NCBI RefSeq assembly: GCF_000972845.2
Contig: NC_040016.1
Span: 14,714,701-14,778,700, forward strand
Source: Larimichthys crocea
Lineage: Eukaryota > Chordata > Actinopteri > Sciaenidae
DNA length: 64,000 nt
Direction of reading: 5' to 3'
Part shown: piece by piece, positions 19,920-31,808 of the stretch
How the letters are laid out: the number at the start of each line of letters is the position of its first letter
How positions within the stretch are numbered: the first letter of the stretch is position 1
Program-made: the position numbers and the translations under genes
Notes under the pieces: model-generated
The model's database searches: none
What the model was told of the DNA's origin: nothing
What the model saw: only the letters and a program-made list of their open reading frames with translations

Positions 19920-22900
19920 CTGACACACAAAAGACAAGGACACGGTTAGAGTGAAGAAAGGAAAACCAAACAAACTCAACCAACCTAAACTAAACTACAC
20001 CAGAAAGAAAAAGGCAAATAGACAAAAACAATTGCGGTTGGAGGAAAAAAAGATATGTAGGATGTTAATCACAGACCGAACCAAACCAAGAAAAACAGTT
20101 CAAGGGCAGAATAAGCTCTCTCTGAAAAGCATGAGTCATACTTATTTTAGACAGAGCTGCAAAGTACTAAATCCATTACTTAAGTAAAAGTAAAAACCAC
20201 AAATAAAACACAATGTAAGTAAGTAAAACGTAGGTTAGAAATGCAAAATGTTTCATAACAATAGGCATATATGAATAAATACTACAAGTCTCATACAGTG
20301 GAAATAATACAGAAAGAGATAACAAAGAGACAATGAGGTACTGTTGAACTGGAGGACAGCTCAATTACAGATGTGTTGACAGTTAATGTTATTTAAAGCA
20401 CAGTTCAAATGTTAATTTCAACCTGCGAATAGTTTTTTTTTTTAAACTTTAGCACTTTGAGAGCCCCTAAAGGTCTCTGAGAGGCCACAGAAAGAATGCT
20501 CAATGCCATACAATATAAGCATGTAAAGCTCTGTTTCGATAAATGAAACGTGACATACATAGGTGGCATGAACAAATGATTATATTTAATTATTATATAT
20601 ATATATTTAATTAATTAATTAATTAATTCATTTTAATGCCCTGCAGCTGCAGTTGGTCTAAAGGAACTCTCAGCTCTGGAATCTGGACTCGTATACGTTA
20701 CAGGGACTTTAAAAGCAGGTCATGTGATGGTACTGATGTGCCCTGACACACTCCTACAGATTAGACAAAACCCTGTGACACAAACAGTGGGCTTGGCTGT
20801 AATCTCCCTTCTCTAAACAGAGTGGTGCATCTCAAACACTGCTGACAGACACCAAAAACCTGCCGCACCTTCCCATCCTGGAAAGTAGCGATCAGCGTGG
20901 AAAAGACATACAGAAGAGCAAAGTCTGGGTTTTGCCTTAAAGCTTCAAAGACAAAAAAAAAAAAAAAGTTGAGGGATGTTAGCAACGCAAACAGAGAAAA
21001 GTGAACGTCGAACAACACAGCCTTTTGTATGAAAGTCATATTGAGACGCTATCTTTCAGCAGGAGCGCATGTGTAAGGTAATTCTAGCTGAGAGATCTGC
21101 AGTACAAGCACCTGCTCATTACATCCAACCACATCAGTGCAGGTACTAATAGTCAGGACTACATGGTTACACAGGTAATTAGGGCCAAAAAAATTGCTGT
21201 ACACGCTGATGTCACAGTTACCACAAATGGAGAGAAGCCAAACAATGTGTTCATATAAGTCTTAATAATTTGTCATGTGAACTTTTTTTTAACTCTTTAA
21301 TCCTAAATATGCCTTAGTTAATATGTGTCTCATGCAATAAACATACCATTACACCATATTCTTTAACTCTGCACTTCAAATCAAAATATCACATTGCTGC
21401 TGTTCATGTGACAAATAATAAAACCCAAACTGGGAAAGCTCCTGTTCCCTTCAGATGACAGCTCTGTGGTTTGAGTTCAACAGGTTGCCAGGCCTGTTAT
21501 GTAGTAGCACAAGTGTTAAAAGGGCAGCAGGGACCTATTTAAGCTCACAACCCACCAGGGGGATTTGGTACGCAAAGTTAGCAAGTGGCTAAATGATGTG
21601 GGCGGTCCGAGGATAATTACACATATTCAGCGCCGGCTTTGGATGTGTGTATGATAATTAGCCGGAAGTGCTAAATAGAGATCTCGCAGAGGACCTCAGC
21701 TGTCCAGAACTAATAAATACCAAGAAGAGGGTCGCCAGACTGCCTGACACACACATACACACACACTGACACACCTGTCAGTCTCACCAGGGGGCAGCTT
21801 AATAATCCAGTGGCCACCATGTCTACAGAGAATGTGCGTGTGTGTGCGTGTACGTGTGTTTGTGTGTGAAAGAGTGAGTGTGACTGAATATACCAAAGCT
21901 GTTTGTACTGCGTAAGCCCAGTGGCAGGTGTGTATGAGAGGGGAGTTTTGGAGACAAGTGTATTTGCAGTGCAGCATGTGTGTGTGTGCGCGTGTGTTAG
22001 AGAGAGTGTGTTTGACATGATAAATGGTGGTGGATCTCAGAGTACGAGTGAATAATGTATGAGACCACCTGCGCATAAGCAAGCTGGAATTTTTTGAAAA
22101 ATATGTTTGCAAGTGTGTCTCAAGGGGCCGTGGCGAGCGGGCGAGTGTGTGAGTGTTACTGTTGTAGCTCCATGTACACACACTCAACTGTTTGTTATGT
22201 AATTAATTTGCATGGCTTGAGCTTGTATCCAGTGAATTACTGTAAAGTAAGTGCAAACGTAGAATAAGTCAACAGAGCAAAGGTCTGAGCAGCACAGCAA
22301 ATATGCCAAGGTTAGATTTTATATCTTCTCGTATAATGTGGAAATGTTTGTTGTAAAATTATATTTACAAAACATGCTATACTAAAAGAATTAATAGTTT
22401 TCGATACAGCATACACTCATAGCACTTAGATAAAATTAGAGGAAGTTTATGATCTTGAATGTTAAAAAAGTATAGTTACTTGAAGCATGACATTTCCTAA
22501 ACATTTAACCAAAGCCACAGTCTTTTCCTAATGTTCACCAAAAAGTGATTTTGTTAACTTGTTAGTTAAATCAGGTTTATGGTGTAAAAATCCTGCCCAC
22601 TGCCTGCTACAACTACCTCTTTATGACTTTAGTGCTGTACAAAAACAAAGGAATTCCTTCACCATAAAAAATGTTGCCAGTCACCAGTGATCATTATTGC
22701 AAAATGTATCTAGTAAAACAAATAAGCATTGTCATATATGTATATACAAAGAGTTTTCAACAAATATTTGACAGAAAAATATAGTTCTACACACCCAAAT
22801 CACACCAACGTATAGTCTGTTTATATTTAATAATGTCTTTTATGTAGGAAAACAACAAATTCCATATGAATGTGTATAAAGCATGTGTTGCATTTATCTA

Positions 22901-24048
22901 ATGTATATGTGGATGAATGTATTTCTGTACAGCATGTAAGTACATTTACATGAATGATTCCATATATGCATGGTGCTGACACAGGTGTCATGGCATTGTG
23001 CTATTTTAGTTCAATATTTTGTGAGAAACTCTCAGGGAGTTTGCTCTCTGGTGTAATTTTGTGGTGCTGGGTTTTAGAGGGATGGGGCAGAAGCATATTA
23101 AAAACCCCAAGGCCATAAATCAAACGGCTAACTAAACAAGTCTGCTCCACTGCGGCACAGAGAGCTGGGCAGGAACCAAGGAGCTAAGGATGAGGACAGG
23201 ATGTCCAGCCACTTTCTACACCCAAAACCTCTCCATTCAAATACTCTGGGTTCACAACCCTGCAACATCACCACCCAATACAAGTAGACCACACCTAAAA
23301 GCCAGACACTGCTAAATCCATCCCCAAAATGACCACTACAATATCAATCAAGGTAAACTTGACTTGACTTGACTGTACTACTTTTCCAGAGAGGCAAACT
23401 TGTGGATGTCTTTTTAAAATCCCTCCTTGAAGTTGGATGGTATCCTGGATGGATGGCATTAGCTGAGCTTACTTCATTTGCAAGATATTTTTAAACAAGC
23501 CAGAGAAGTCCTGAGTGTGGTCAAGGCTAATAAATTTCCATTCTGGCTTACCTCCTTACTCACCAAACCACCACAGCTTACCACCAATAAATAAAACATG
23601 GTTGCATCACTAATAGACCATTAGGCCTACTCATTCAATGTCAGCTGTACTGTAAAGACAGAGCATGCAACAGAAGCTGATACGAACTACAGCAGTTGGA
23701 TTCGAACAGCAGAATGCTAAATGGGGTTTTGTTTCTACAGCCTTAGTCTGGTATGACCAGGAGCTTATGGTGACTAATGATGGTAAACATTAGGTAGATA
23801 TCAAAAGGCAACTGAAGAAGTGAAGCGGTGGAAGTACCAAAAACTGAGGCCACTCGAACCACTTGAGGCTGGCTACAGAAAAGCTAATTTCTCTGTTCAT
23901 TCAACCTGTCCCAGATGCACCGATCATCTACGTCTTTGCCAGTTGTTAGATTAGCTGGGAGGCAGCAGAGGCAAGACTGCCAACATGGCGACAATTTTGA
24001 GCTTCAAAGTGGATCTTCAAAAACCTGTGGGTGACGCCACGCAACCAT
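19920..24048. other. gli1 first intron or upstream DNA, no exon seen
   Basis: Upstream of the gli1 start-codon exon. Contains an AT/TTAA microsatellite (20581-20629), sequence near 20160-20260 that resembles a fish ACTTAAGTAAAAGTA repeat, GT-rich tracts at 21830-22010, and a complex segment at about 21540-21720 with two GATAATTA motifs that could be a regulatory element. Confidence 0.6.
20581..20629. repeat. (TA)n/(TTAA)n microsatellite
   Basis: Alternating TA followed by six TTAA-type units. Confidence 0.9.
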
Positions 24049-24272
24049 TCTTTTTTTTTTCTTCTTTTTTTTTTTAAAGATTATTTTTTGGGCCTTTTAT
24101 GCCTTTTATGATAGTACAGCTGAAGATAGACAGGAAGCAGGGGGCAGAGAGAGGGGGAATGACACGCATTAAATGGCCGTCCAATGTGGGATTCAAGCCG
24201 GGGCCAGCTGCAGCGAGGACTGTAGCCTCTACACACGGGGCGGCCGCTTAACCCACTACGCTGCCGACCATT
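24049..24272. repeat. Dispersed fish repeat, SINE-like
   Basis: T-rich start, AAAGATTATTTTTTGGGCC, then AGACAGGAAGC, GAGAGAGGGGGAATGACACG, GGGATTCAAGCCGGGGCC and a tail CGCTTAACCCACTACGCTGC. This arrangement is a common interspersed element of teleosts; the GGATTCAAGCC box recalls a tRNA B-box, suggesting a tRNA-derived SINE. It is not a functional tRNA. Confidence 0.7.
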
Positions 24273-25046
24273 CTTTATTGTCAGTGAGATATACACTATT
24301 TACTCTACGTTTTACCTTTACTATCATCCTAGGCTGTTAGCACGCTTTCAATAATCTGTGACACGTGACACAAAGTGACAATTAAAAGACAATATAAGTG
24401 AAAAAAAGTCATTAAGTCAGACTGAAATTGTTAACACCAGCTAACATTAGCCACCATAAGCTACTGGTCCCCCCACACCAAGTGAGGCTGTAGCAGCAGA
24501 GTGTATTTAATTAATAATGGTGTGCTTATGAACTCAGCTTTCCATCATTAAGAGGAAGAATGTGTTATTTACTCTTTCAAACAGTCTCACTTTAAGAAAC
24601 CTGGGCGCCTTTTTAATTTCAAACTTGACAAAACATGGCTCAACAGTCATGTTCATTCATTTTACTGCCTTCTGGTGTCATTAAAATGTAATATTATCTT
24701 AACAATCACTCAGCAAATCAAAACCTTGAGCTCCACAAGTCGACTGCACTAGGTCACTTTTTTTTTCCCGAATGCCGTTTGGTTCGTATTTGTCCCACAA
24801 ACTTCATTTCAAAGGTGATGGTTTGAATTTGTGAGTATACAATGAGAAACACTGTTTAGTCTTGCACGGTTTTGGCCATTTGTGACATTCCCATAAAGCG
24901 TCATTCCTCCTCCCTCTGAGGAAGTCTCCAGGGAGGACAGACATTTCTACAGGTCACTGCTCGTGTCAGACAAAAGGCCTGATCCGGCTCTGCTCCACTC
25001 TGCTTCTACACTCCTCTACTCTTAGGTGTAACACTAAACTGGGGCT

Positions 25047-25073
25047 CACACACACACACACACACACACACAC
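25047..25073. repeat. (CA)n microsatellite
   Basis: About thirteen uninterrupted CA units. Confidence 0.9.
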
Positions 25074-25427
25074 CCCTTCCCCAGCTCCCTCCACAGCCAA
25101 TGTAAAAAGTTGGCATTTAATGACAGCCCCTCTCCTCTTAACCTCATTTCTCCTCTACTCTCAGATGGAAATGTGAGCACGAGTGCTCATGTGTGTGTTC
25201 TCATTTGTGTGTTTGCTGGATAATCTATTACTTAGACAACACAAAACAGCCTAAATAAAACTCACAGCACACATCTGCAGTGTAAACACTCATCTAAGAG
25301 CATTTTGTCCCAGTTTTTTCTCTCCCCCACCCTCTCCCTCAGTCCCTACTTTCCTCCCCTCATTCTGCCTTTTTCATTTCTCTGTATCTCTAGCTATCTC
25401 TCTCCCTCTTCTCTCCCTGCTGCCTCC

Positions 25428-25487
25428 ACCCTCTCCCTCTCTCCCTCTCTCTCTCCCTCTCTCTCTCTCCCTCTCTCTCTCTCTCCC
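25428..25487. repeat. (CT)n/(CCCTCT)n microsatellite
   Basis: CT repeat interrupted by CCC, strictly pyrimidine on the plus strand. Confidence 0.85.
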
Positions 25488-27258
25488 GGCTCATTCCTGC
25501 TCTTGCGACCTCTCCCTCGCCCCTCCCCCCTCCTGGCGGAGCTGCAGTCGAGGTGGGTGTTCTCTGGCTGTTATGACTTGAGAGACGATAATGGCAGCTA
25601 TAATGTAGCCAGCCGTTCCTGATGTGGCTGGGCTTGTGGGGGATTCTGTTGTGTTAGGGCTGGAGATTGAAGCGAGGGAGGGAGAGATAGGGGGGAAACG
25701 AAGGCGGGGCCCCCGGTCCTTAGCCAACCACAGTCCAGATTTTACCTCATTTTCTTTTTCGTTTTTTTTTCTCCCCCCTCCTCGTTTCTTTCTTTCTCTC
25801 CTCACCCACCAACTTTTTCTAGCCCTGTTGTTTTCCTTCGGTGGTAAACTTTGTTTTTAAATTCTGGCTTTGTTTTTGTAACCCCTCCACCCAACACAGA
25901 CTCTCCTCCTTCCCTGCTTCTCCCCCCCTTCCCCGTTTTTTTTTTTTTACCCCTTTTACCCAGACTCTCTGAATTCCTCACAGCTGCTGTAATGTGATGG
26001 GGGCCAATGGTGTGACCACCGAAAGGCCACAGGGCTGGAGACATCACTGTAATGTACAATAAGCCTTACTCACTGACCTGCTGCAGGGAAGATTAACGTC
26101 ATATCTACTTGAACAGCTACTTTGAGTTATTTTTTAACAGCTTTCATTTCTGTTAAGCCCAAACTGACATTTTCAAAAGACATAAGCATCATTGTGACAC
26201 ATGTACAGTATTTATTGGGCAGGGAAAACATTTCATTGTGATCTTAGTGTTGCCTAAATTGGTAGTTATATATATACAGAATATGCTTCTTGTCCTAATT
26301 CATCGAGGTTTATATCTTGAAGTATGGCATTAAACTATTTGCTGATTTGTTTTTTGGACGTCTATGATATTTTTTGACCTTGTCTACTTTTTTGAAAACG
26401 TTTATCGATCGTTCCACTGATTCAATGTTCTGGTTCTTTACTTCTTATTTTTCTGATGTATCTTAATGTCAGACATTGACTGCCTGTTTCCATTTTAAAC
26501 ATCACTGACAAAGACAGAAAAAAAAGTCCAGGACCTTAGTCCAAAACTGTAATTTGATGATGTTTATTGCAAATCCAGACAGATTTATAGGAAAATTAAG
26601 TATTGAATTCCTGCATACTGTCAGCACAAAGTTTATTTAAAATGAACATCTTCAGCATTTGCATGAAGAGAGTCCATGTTCGAAATGTTGCATTTTCCAT
26701 ACATTTGTGGTGAATGTGTGCATGATTTAATATTTTTGATCAAATTGTAATTAAAGAACCACTAAATGGGTTATTGGAGGTTTTTTGATGAAACACAGTG
26801 TGCATGGATTTGCATCCCTGGCCTGTAATGTCTCATATAGGGACAGAAAAGTATCAAAATAAATGAGCAAACTTTTTACCTGCCATGTTCAATTTTATTG
26901 AAAATAAGAAATCACTAAATTAGGATAGATTAGATGTAAGTTAACAGAGAAAATCTCTGACTTTGCAAATTGTTCTCTTCAAAGTTTGTTGGGGCTCACA
27001 TGACAAAAATACTACTGATGATATTGGGTTCAAAAGGGGGAAAGCTTGGGTTAAACTTGTGATTTGGCAGCCACGTTATGAATGAAGAATCCCCGAAGCT
27101 CTAAACTAATGTTTACTAGACTAGCCCTGTGGTTTAATACAGTCAACACCATAACCCAGGTTTCAACCCCACTGATTCACACCTCACGTATCCATGTAAA
27201 CTGTAAACTGTGGGCTGAGGAAGCTGCGGTGCTGATGTCTCACTGTTGGGGTTCTCAC

Positions 27259-27430
27259 CTTGTCGAAATGGCAGAATGAAACGTTGATCCCTTGTTGCTA
27301 CACAGTCGGAGTGACTGATGACAGACATCGGGGCACTAGAGGGCTTGAGCGCGGCAGCTCAACACGACTACAAACAGTAGAAGCGGGAGCGGAGCTAAAC
27401 CGAGCTCAGTAGAGAAGAGTAGAGCAAACA
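27259..27430 (-). promoter_or_regulatory. Candidate minus-strand first exon and promoter (A)
   Basis: Reading leftward, a small CpG cluster (six CpG in about 70 bases around 27349-27401) precedes an ATG-containing stretch that ends in a good donor (CAAG|GTGAGA, last exon base 27259). The 23-codon frame from the ATG would end in phase 1 but joins the gli1 start exon out of frame, so if it is a gli1 first exon that ATG would be an upstream open frame. It could also be an unrelated transcript or part of a repeat. Confidence 0.25.
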
Positions 27431-29368
27431 GAGCAGAAAACAGCACCCAATGTGCCTTTTTTTACGTGTTATTCAAGCTAAAAGCCATATTATTATTCAA
27501 ATAAATGGTTATGCACATATTCTACAACTGTGATGGGTGTAGAGACGAGCAAAAAAGGTAAAATACCGGCTAAACACATTGACAAAAAAGCAATTTCATA
27601 CAAAAAGTACCCTTATTTACTCAAGCTGCTTTGTAGTCACATGTATAGCAACACACTGGCTTTGTTGCACAGTCATGATTACTGTTTTAGCACTTTAGTA
27701 ACTGTTGGCTCCATCAGTCAGTGACTTGATAGTGTTTGTTTTAGGATTAGGAGTGGTTCACCTCTCCTTGTTTTCATTTGCCTGCACAAGCACAGTTTTG
27801 TACTGCCGGCCACTGAGCAGCTTCATTTTCCCAACAGGCAGCGAGATGTTTAACATTCTTCAGTTCAGGGATTTCAACCAACAACTCTACCTCTAAGAGT
27901 AGCCATGCTCCCAACACATTTCGTCTTTAGTCCCTCCCCTTAGCTTGCCGTTCCTTTACTCCTCCAAAATCCCACTTTTTCTCTGTCCTCTCTCCAGGCC
28001 ACCCACCCGCCATCCTGCACATACCTGTGGTTTCCTGTAGCCCCGCTCCTCTCCTCTTCTCCTCCCTCCTCTCTCTCTTTACCTCCAGCCTCTTTTATTC
28101 CCCCCATGCACACCTTCCTCCCCTTTCTGTCTACCAAGTAACATCAAACTCTTGTCTCGTCTTCCCCTTTTCTTCGTCTTCTTCTACTCCTTCTGTGTAT
28201 CAGGTAGGTAATGCCCCGACCACAAATATTTCTTTGAACTCCTTTTAAGGAAGGAGAAGCGGAGGAAACGGGGGGAGGAAAGAAGGAGAGAAGGATGGAT
28301 GGATAAAGCAGATGAGGAGAGGTTGATTCACACAGCTGGCTTCCAGCTGTAGACCGAGGCAGTGCGTACAAATGCTCCATCTATAAACAACTAGGAGCCC
28401 CACCCCCATTTTCAAGCAAAAAAAAAAGAACTGTGCTTTGTCATTGTAAATCGAACTAAGCACTCCTCTTCACCAGCTCTCCTGAACGTCACCCAACAGC
28501 TTGTTGCTCTTTTCCTTCCATGCTCTCTGCAGCTCTACGTCATCTTTCCTCCTGGTTTTTGTCCGCTCTACTCATCCCCGCTGAGGCTCTGCCGTCACTG
28601 CAGTGTTTCAAATACAAATCAAGGTCTTCTTCACTCAATCATCTCCTTGATACCAGCAAAACATGTCCTCTGCAGAAATTCACCGGAGCTGTCTGCCACA
28701 CACTGAAACAGGGACCAGGGAACAAAAACCAGATAATAATCTGTTCGGTTTATAGTAAGACCGCAGTGATTATAAGAAAAATAATAATCCTAACAGTCTT
28801 GGGTGGGCAGGCGATATTTATAGCCAGCCTGCTGCTACTTATATTCCATAGCTGTATAACACAGCTGGAAGTGAGGGAGGAGAGAGAGGAGGTGGAAAAC
28901 TCGTGAGGAAAAAGAGACAGAGGAAAGAGAGACAGAGGGGCTCCAGGGGATGGAGGGGGAGAGAGAGAGTGTGTGTGTGTGCGTGGGCGGAAAACCAGCG
29001 GATGTGTGTGGCTCTGAGCAAGACAGACAAAGAAAAGCAGAAAGAGACATAGACTAAGAGTTCACTACACAAGGCTGTGTGTGTGTGTGTGTGTTTTTAT
29101 GTGTGTGTGTGTGTGTGTGTTTGTGTTCGGTGTGTGGGAGAAACCGCCGTGCAGTCCCTCCAAACAACGACAGAAGCAGATGAGGCCTTCAGGCCACCAG
29201 ACGAACGCAGTGACCACAGGTCTGAGAGCCTCTCACAGAGGGGAAATGTGAAACAGACAACACGACCGGGAAATTGAATCCGCTGGATTAATCGGGAGAA
29301 AGCCATGAGGGGATGGTTGATCATGACTGAGCTCTCGTTTCATGGTTTGAAAGGTGTTTGCTGTACAT
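27431..29368. other. Non-coding DNA, microsatellite-rich
   Basis: No exon recognised. Contains pyrimidine-rich 27960-28110, GA-rich 28250-28310, GA/GT-rich 28870-28985 and a (TG)n tract at 29075-29121. Confidence 0.55.
29075..29121. repeat. Interrupted (TG)n microsatellite
   Basis: Two TG runs separated by a short T-rich interruption. Confidence 0.85.
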
Positions 29369-29575
29369 GTGGTGGAGTGATGGGCAGCCTTGTAGTGGCA
29401 CCTGGGAGCAGATAGGGGTCCGGTACTGTGCTCAAGGGCACATTGGTAATGCCCAGGAGGTGAACTGGCACCTCTCCAGCTACCAGTCCATTCTCCATAC
29501 ATTTTGGTGCATGCTGGACCCGAAATGGCCACCCTCCGGTTCCCAAACCAAGTCCATACGGACTGAGCTACAAAT
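29369..29575 (+). repeat. Dispersed fish repeat, copy 1
   Basis: Shares with 58588-58745, in the same orientation, GAGTGATGGGCAGC, TGCCCAGGAGGT, CTCCAGCTACCAGTCCA and ACGGACTGAGC. This is an interspersed element I recognise from many percomorph genomes. The open frames over it (containing GLVAGEVPVHLLG-type words) recur in both copies and are shadows of the repeat, not genes. Confidence 0.8.
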
Positions 29576-30526
29576 AGATCGGAAGAGAGATGTTATATGT
29601 GTAGAATTAAAGGCAGACAGCCAGATACTGTGACAAACTAACTGCATTAACTCACATATATAATGTAAAATTAAACTAGCCAAGATTTAAATGTCAAAAA
29701 ATAAACGAATCATGCAGCTATATGGTTCAGAAGTGTATCCCGTCTCTAGCTGAGTCATTGTAGATTTGTTCTATTTAGCCAAACAAAACATGGTCACTGT
29801 TCTCTGCCAGCAGGAAGACATGAATCCAAACTAGGGCTGACTGTGTGAAATTAAATTTTTTTGCTAGTGGTGCCAATATAATAAACAGAGTTTTGGTTCT
29901 GACACTTAGAAATTATAATTTGTCAGTACTCTGGGGTACTGAACAAAGCGCCTTTATCTTTCTTGTAAGAAAACATGTCACACTCCTCAACCTCAGTGAT
30001 GAATGTTGTCTTACTGTAGTAAAAGTTGAACACACACGAACCATCAAAGAACTTTTTCATAATTAAAATAAATTAAATAAATCTAATTAAGGACCAAATA
30101 AAAAAAAAAAAAACTATCTGACTCATGAATAATTATCACTTAGTTTAAACAGAACAAAACACTCTCAAACAACATGAAGCAAACTCACTTACAAACAGAC
30201 TCAACAGTCTTAAATCTTTTACTATCCTCTTTTCTTTTTGAATCAACTGGCGTCTCAGAAGCAGATCTTTGTAGCTGTCAAGTCTAACTGTAAGTCCAAA
30301 GTAAATGTGTGCGCAGAGAGTCAAGCTGAAAGTTCAGGTTTCTGGGATACATCTCTTTTAGCTGCACATCATAAATAAATCTTCTCGTTCTTTGCAGCAA
30401 ATCTGTCTCTTTCTCTTTGTCTTCATTCTTACTTTCACTCCTCAACATGTAAACTGTTAAATTTGTTGAACACACATGTGGAGACTTGTCTTCATCAGTC
30501 GTATGACTAAACATGCACTTTGTGCA

Positions 30527-30528
<2 letters not shown>

Positions 30529-30572
<44 letters not shown>
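30529..30572. repeat. (TG)22 microsatellite
   Basis: Uninterrupted TG repeat. Confidence 0.95.
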
Positions 30573-30573
<1 letters not shown>

Positions 30574-31581
30574 AACCGTGATAAGGGTCATTGTATTATC
30601 CAGTGTTATATCATCACTTTCACGCTTGTGCTCCTCCTCTCACTCATACCTCCGTCTTTCCCCCCTGCATTTACTCCCATGTTCTCCTCCTCGCACACTC
30701 CACACCCTCCTTTAAGTGTCAAAGAAAATTCTTTAAACAGTTTGACTGCCTGTTCATTTTTTACAAATTCACACATGAAACAACACAATGCACTCCCTCC
30801 ACGGAGAGAGTGCTCAGTCCACAACTCATCTCTCCCGTGTGAGCCCACTGGGAATCTGCAGAAAGCTCTAAATCAAACGAGAACTGATGACTGCTGACAA
30901 ATCTGTTGATGCAAAACAGTAGGGATGAAAATTATGTTCTTCTTTTTCATTCTGCTTGCCATTTACTTAAATAAACCTCATCAATTTACACAGTGAACAA
31001 ATTACAGAGCGACTATTTGGATCACTGAGACATACAGTAAAATGTGCACTTCTCCTGTGTGGTCCTTCTCAGAGCTGCTGACTTCATAACTAATATATAA
31101 GGCAGGCGTTTCGTTTAATACCCAGATGTTGGTAGGGGCAAGGCATCCGGGCCTGCATTGGATTTTAATTGGCTGGGATCCCTGAGCTGATGTTTGGGGC
31201 TTAGCATGTGACTCAAGAGGACACACACACACACACAGGCAAAATCGCCCACACACACACATGCGCGCAAATGCATACACACACTTTCCCTGAACGAATG
31301 AAAGGCTTGGCCGGGTTCTGACAGGGCGGCAGGCTCACATGCTGTCAGGAAGAGACGAGTCATGGCTGTCCGGAGGAGTCTACAAACTAAACAAAACACA
31401 GACAACACACACGCATAAACACACACTCATGCACATACACACACGCTGAGTTACATCTCGGAGATCCCAGGACTGACTGACGCCACGCTGCTGATGACCG
31501 CGCCAAGCAGCAGCCATGATATCTGCAGAGCTGATTATTATAGCGTGGAATAAAAAGATGCAAAAGGAAAGACAGACAGAA

Positions 31582-31612
<31 letters not shown>

Positions 31613-31769
31613 GAGAGACAGAGAGAGAGAGAGAGGGAGGACATAGTAGGGGTGAGGATTCAAAGAATAAAAATGGCTGAATGATCCTGTAACAATATGT
31701 CTCTTGATCACAAATTGCACATCCATACAAGCAAGGTGATTGTTGGTGTGAGTGTGTGTGTGTGTTTGT

Positions 31770-31773
<4 letters not shown>

Positions 31774-31805
<32 letters not shown>
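31774..31805. repeat. (GA)n microsatellite
   Basis: Sixteen GA units following a GT-rich stretch; a related GA/CAGA tract lies at 31574-31636. Confidence 0.9.

Positions 31806-31808
<3 letters not shown>

Larger units (their letters stand above)
24273..27257. other. Non-coding DNA with CA and CT microsatellites
   Basis: No exon recognised. Holds (CA)n at 25047-25073, a long CT-rich tract at 25428-25487 followed by a complex segment (25530-25630), and C/T-rich blocks at 25740-25950. Confidence 0.6.

Noticed and set aside
21696..22187. 163-codon minus-strand open frame
   Set aside because: Made of Thr/His/Ser runs translated from CA/GT-rich DNA; low complexity.
24150..24272. tRNA-like GGGATTCAAGCC box
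   Set aside because: No cloverleaf can be formed; it fits a tRNA-derived SINE-like repeat.
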